Shown piece after piece: positions 61,912-64,000 of a DNA stretch of 64,000 nt. The DNA lies in the NCBI RefSeq assembly GCF_900103665.1, contig NZ_FNGY01000015.1:62001-126000 (forward strand), given 5' to 3'. A program made the position numbers and the translations under genes. This DNA is from Pedobacter steynii (lineage in GTDB: Bacteria > Bacteroidota > Bacteroidia > Sphingobacteriales > Sphingobacteriaceae). A model generated the notes under the pieces. That model was not told where the DNA came from. It ran no database searches and saw nothing but the letters and a program-made list of their open reading frames with translations. Numbering within the stretch: position 1 is the stretch's first letter; each line of letters starts with the position of its first letter.

Positions 61912-62691
61912 TTATAAAAACCTTTTGTTGAGCCAGGCCTCCATATCCACCAGGTTTACCTCCTCATTTTTCAGGTTTTGTCTGATAAAAGAGGCATTTT
62001 CAATTCCTGTAATGACCAGTATGCGTTTTCCAATGTTTTCTTTTAAGGCCTGAAGCACAACATCCGTAGTGTGCCGGTTCCATATTTTCCAACTTTCAGC
62101 TTGCCCTTTGCCTATAACTTCCCCTTCTAACCTTAATTTTGCAGCCAGTAACTGGTCCGTAGTTTTTCCATTGGCATCTGCGACATTCTTCCAGGAATGG
62201 GTCAATAACTGATACAGGGAAGTGTTATATTCTTCCAGCGACCGGGAGCAGGAGGGTTGGTTCTTTTTGAAATCTGCATGCGCCTTTGTTACTTCGTTTA
62301 CAATCGTGCTGAACTTCGGTTCATCTGGTTCTGCCGGATATACACGATACTTATTGCTGTTGACCAAAGGGAAAATCACATTTGTGTATTCTATTTTTCC
62401 GGGATACACCTTTTGCAGGCGTAGTTCTTCAGGAGTTACATCAAGCACCAAAACCTGTGGATTTATGCTGAGGATTACTTTCTTTAAGGCCTCCAGGTGA
62501 TATACATTTGTGTTTTCATGTCGCTTATACAATGTTCCCAGAACGTACACTTCATTTTTGTGCGTATTTTCCAGGTGGCGGATGAAGAAGTTGCTTCGCC
62601 ATTTCTGAGCAGAGGTTTGATGCTGTGTTAAATGGACAAGAAAAAACACCGCAACGCATAAAGCACCATTAATTTTAAATAGATTTTTCAT
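61912..62691 (-). CDS. Secreted TraB/GumN-like protein
   Basis: The 259-residue protein has a signal peptide (GALCVAVFFLVHLTQHQTSAQ) and begins with features of the TraB/GumN/ChaN group: EVYVLGTLYKRH (the G-T-x-H-type turn), LVLDVTPEELRLQ, YRVYPAEPDEPKF and a C-terminal ENIGKRILVITGIENASFIRQNL. The usual pair of conserved Glu/His residues is only partly recognisable, so metal-dependent activity is uncertain. Some TraB-like proteins are metalloproteases or act in the envelope. It has no obvious partners; the TPR kinase lies downstream on the same strand, beyond the terminator. Confidence 0.6.
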   Translation of the reverse strand: MKNLFKINGALCVAVFFLVHLTQHQTSAQKWRSNFFIRHLENTHKNEVYVLGTLYKRHENTNVYHLEALKKVILSINPQVLVLDVTPEELRLQKVYPGKIEYTNVIFPLVNSNKYRVYPAEPDEPKFSTIVNEVTKAHADFKKNQPSCSRSLEEYNTSLYQLLTHSWKNVADANGKTTDQLLAAKLRLEGEVIGKGQAESWKIWNRHTTDVVLQALKENIGKRILVITGIENASFIRQNLKNEEVNLVDMEAWLNKRFL

Positions 62692-62871
62692 GTTTTTTAT
62701 TTAAAACTGAGCGTAATCATTAGATAAATCGCGGGGCAATCAATCAATGGCTGATGTTTTTTAACCGATACGGCCTGATGCATCATAACTCAGTTATTGA
62801 AAAAAGGAGCTGGTTGGTTGAATTTATGAGGCTTTAATCTTCGTAAACCCTATTTTTACCTTGATCTATAT

Positions 62872-63891
62872 ATGGAATCAGCAAAAACACATCGACGAAA
62901 TCTTCGGATGCTGCAACTCATCGGCTGGCTGGTATTTTTTACCATTAACTTTGTTTTTCGATTACCGAATTTGGGACTGGAAAGGGCAATTGTTCAATCC
63001 CTTTCTATTGTATTCTTCTATGCCGTTATCTTGTATGGAAATGGAATCTGGTTGATTCCGCGGGTGTATAGCAAAGGACAGTTCCTAAGGTATAGTTTGA
63101 TGCTTTTCAGCTTTTTCTCCCTGGTGGTTGCTTTGGAAATGGGATCTAACTACTATATTTTTGGACGCTATTACGGGGAGAAAATGTATAATTTCTCTTT
63201 TGCCCAATGGGCATATACCTCTTTTTCTGCGGGCCTGGTGGTGATTACCAGCTTTCTCTTTTATGCGAGTCTACGGTATTTCCATTTGTTAAGGGCGCAG
63301 AACGAACTGAAAGCACAGCATTATCATTCGGAGTTAAGTCTTTTAAAAGCCCAGGTTCAGCCACATTTTCTCTTTAATACGCTAAACAACATTTACTATC
63401 AGGCGCATAAAGAATCACCGGCAACGGCGCTTCAAATCGAGCGGCTGGCAAGGATGATGCGTTTCTTTCTGGAAGAGAGTCCTATGGAAAAAATCCTGTT
63501 GTCGAAAGAGGTGGAATTTATAGAGAATTATATAGAACTGGAGCGTCTAAGGATGAGGTATCCTTTACAATTGACTTTTGAATACCAGATTCCGGAAACG
63601 TTCTATATTCCGCCAATGATCCTGATTCCTTTTGTAGAGAATGTATTTAAACATGGGATTAATAAAAGAAAAACTGAAAATATAGTTTCAATGAAACTGG
63701 AGATAACAGATAAAAGATTAACTTTTGAAGTGCAAAATTTGCATAATGCTTCCATTCCGGCAAACCGTACCGGCTTCGGCTTGTTAAATTTAAGGAAACG
63801 TTTAAATTTACTATATGGGGATGATTTTGTATTGACCTCTGAAATCAGGGGCCTTCATTTTTATGCCTCAGTTAACATTCCTGAATCATGA
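62872..63891 (+). CDS. LytS/YehU-type sensor histidine kinase
   Basis: The 339-residue protein has four membrane helices in the first 135 residues, a short coiled coil and the His_kinase domain: ELSLLKAQVQPHFLFNTLNNIYYQA, with the phosphorylatable His165, followed by VEFIENYIELERLRM, the N box IPPMILIPFVENVFKHGI and the G box TGFGLLNLRKRLNLLYGDDF. This is the standard Bacteroidota 4TM kinase paired with a LytTR regulator; the partner starts at 63888 with an ATGA overlap. Signal unknown. Confidence 0.95.
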   Translation: MESAKTHRRNLRMLQLIGWLVFFTINFVFRLPNLGLERAIVQSLSIVFFYAVILYGNGIWLIPRVYSKGQFLRYSLMLFSFFSLVVALEMGSNYYIFGRYYGEKMYNFSFAQWAYTSFSAGLVVITSFLFYASLRYFHLLRAQNELKAQHYHSELSLLKAQVQPHFLFNTLNNIYYQAHKESPATALQIERLARMMRFFLEESPMEKILLSKEVEFIENYIELERLRMRYPLQLTFEYQIPETFYIPPMILIPFVENVFKHGINKRKTENIVSMKLEITDKRLTFEVQNLHNASIPANRTGFGLLNLRKRLNLLYGDDFVLTSEIRGLHFYASVNIPES

Positions 63892-64000
63892 ATTTTCGCT
63901 GTCTGATTATAGATGATGAACCCAATGCGGTGGCCTTACTGCGGTCGCACCTGGATCATGTTGATTTTCTCGACCATGTCATGTCCTGCTATGACGCGTT
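63888..64000 (+). CDS. LytTR-type response regulator, N-terminus (partial)
   Basis: The first 37 residues read MNFRCLIIDDEPNAVALLRSHLDHV and onward, the start of a receiver domain with the acidic pair DD at 9-10. The gene overlaps the kinase stop codon by 4 bp (ATGA) and runs off the right edge. The LytTR DNA-binding domain is expected from the partner class but is not visible in this window. Confidence 0.9.
   Translation, partial: MNFRCLIIDDEPNAVALLRSHLDHVDFLDHVMSCYDA

Overview
The window looks like chromosomal DNA of a Bacteroidota bacterium, most likely a Sphingobacteriaceae close to Pedobacter. The signs are: a type IX secretion system (T9SS) gene set (PorV-like, PorP/SprF-like, type A and type B C-terminal sorting domains), a CarboxypepD_reg-type TonB-dependent receptor, two DUF6266 proteins, ORF6N and DUF4402 proteins, many YAQ/FAQ-type signal peptides, and promoters of the Bacteroidota form TTG-N19/20-TAnnTTTG. 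No ribosomal RNA, insertion sequence or CRISPR array was seen. One tRNA gene (Lys, UUU) is present.

Layout. 0-3.4 kb: start of a secreted protein, a membrane-anchored XRE regulator, a secreted two-lobed aspartyl-protease-like protein, an NAD(P)-binding epimerase-like protein, a decayed dihydrofolate-reductase-like gene and tRNA-Lys. 3.4-11 kb: an accessory stretch with a truncated small gene, a DUF6266-acetyltransferase fusion, a RadC/JAB protein, a VOC protein, a TetR regulator with a clear operator, and a compact cassette (HTH, four phased 10-bp repeats, DUF6266, three-TM holin-like protein, TIGR02594-like peptidoglycan hydrolase, lipoprotein with a C-terminal TM helix) that resembles a phage holin/endolysin/unimolecular-spanin module. 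11-21 kb: a frameshifted YD-repeat-like gene, membrane proteins, a YugP-type zinc peptidase, a siderophore-type TonB receptor, ORF6N, hydrolase, tail-fibre-like protein, a 37-residue basic protein and a PAS sensor lacking an ATPase domain.

20.8-38.4 kb: the most striking locus. An XRE regulator and PorV-like gene are followed by a DUF4402 pilin-like protein, a PapD-like periplasmic chaperone, a 3508-residue T9SS type A surface protein, a second DUF4402 protein, and a usher-like outer membrane protein with two C-terminal SPOR-like repeats. It reads as a chaperone-usher-like fibre system combined with T9SS export. 38.8-49.9 kb, opposite strand: a second surface operon of a BclB-C-terminal-domain protein, a 2941-residue Ig-repeat adhesin with a T9SS type B domain and exact 618-bp and 300-bp tandem arrays, and its PorP/SprF partner.

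50-64 kb: a membrane AraC regulator, a four-gene SPFH/zinc-ribbon operon, a membrane-bound TPR regulator with a LuxR-like HTH, a secreted YWKNG-repeat protein divergent from a CoiA-like protein, a NarL-type two-component system with the same palindrome (TACCTG-N4-CAGGTA) on both sides, a TraB/GumN-like protein, and a LytS/LytR-type pair cut by the window end.
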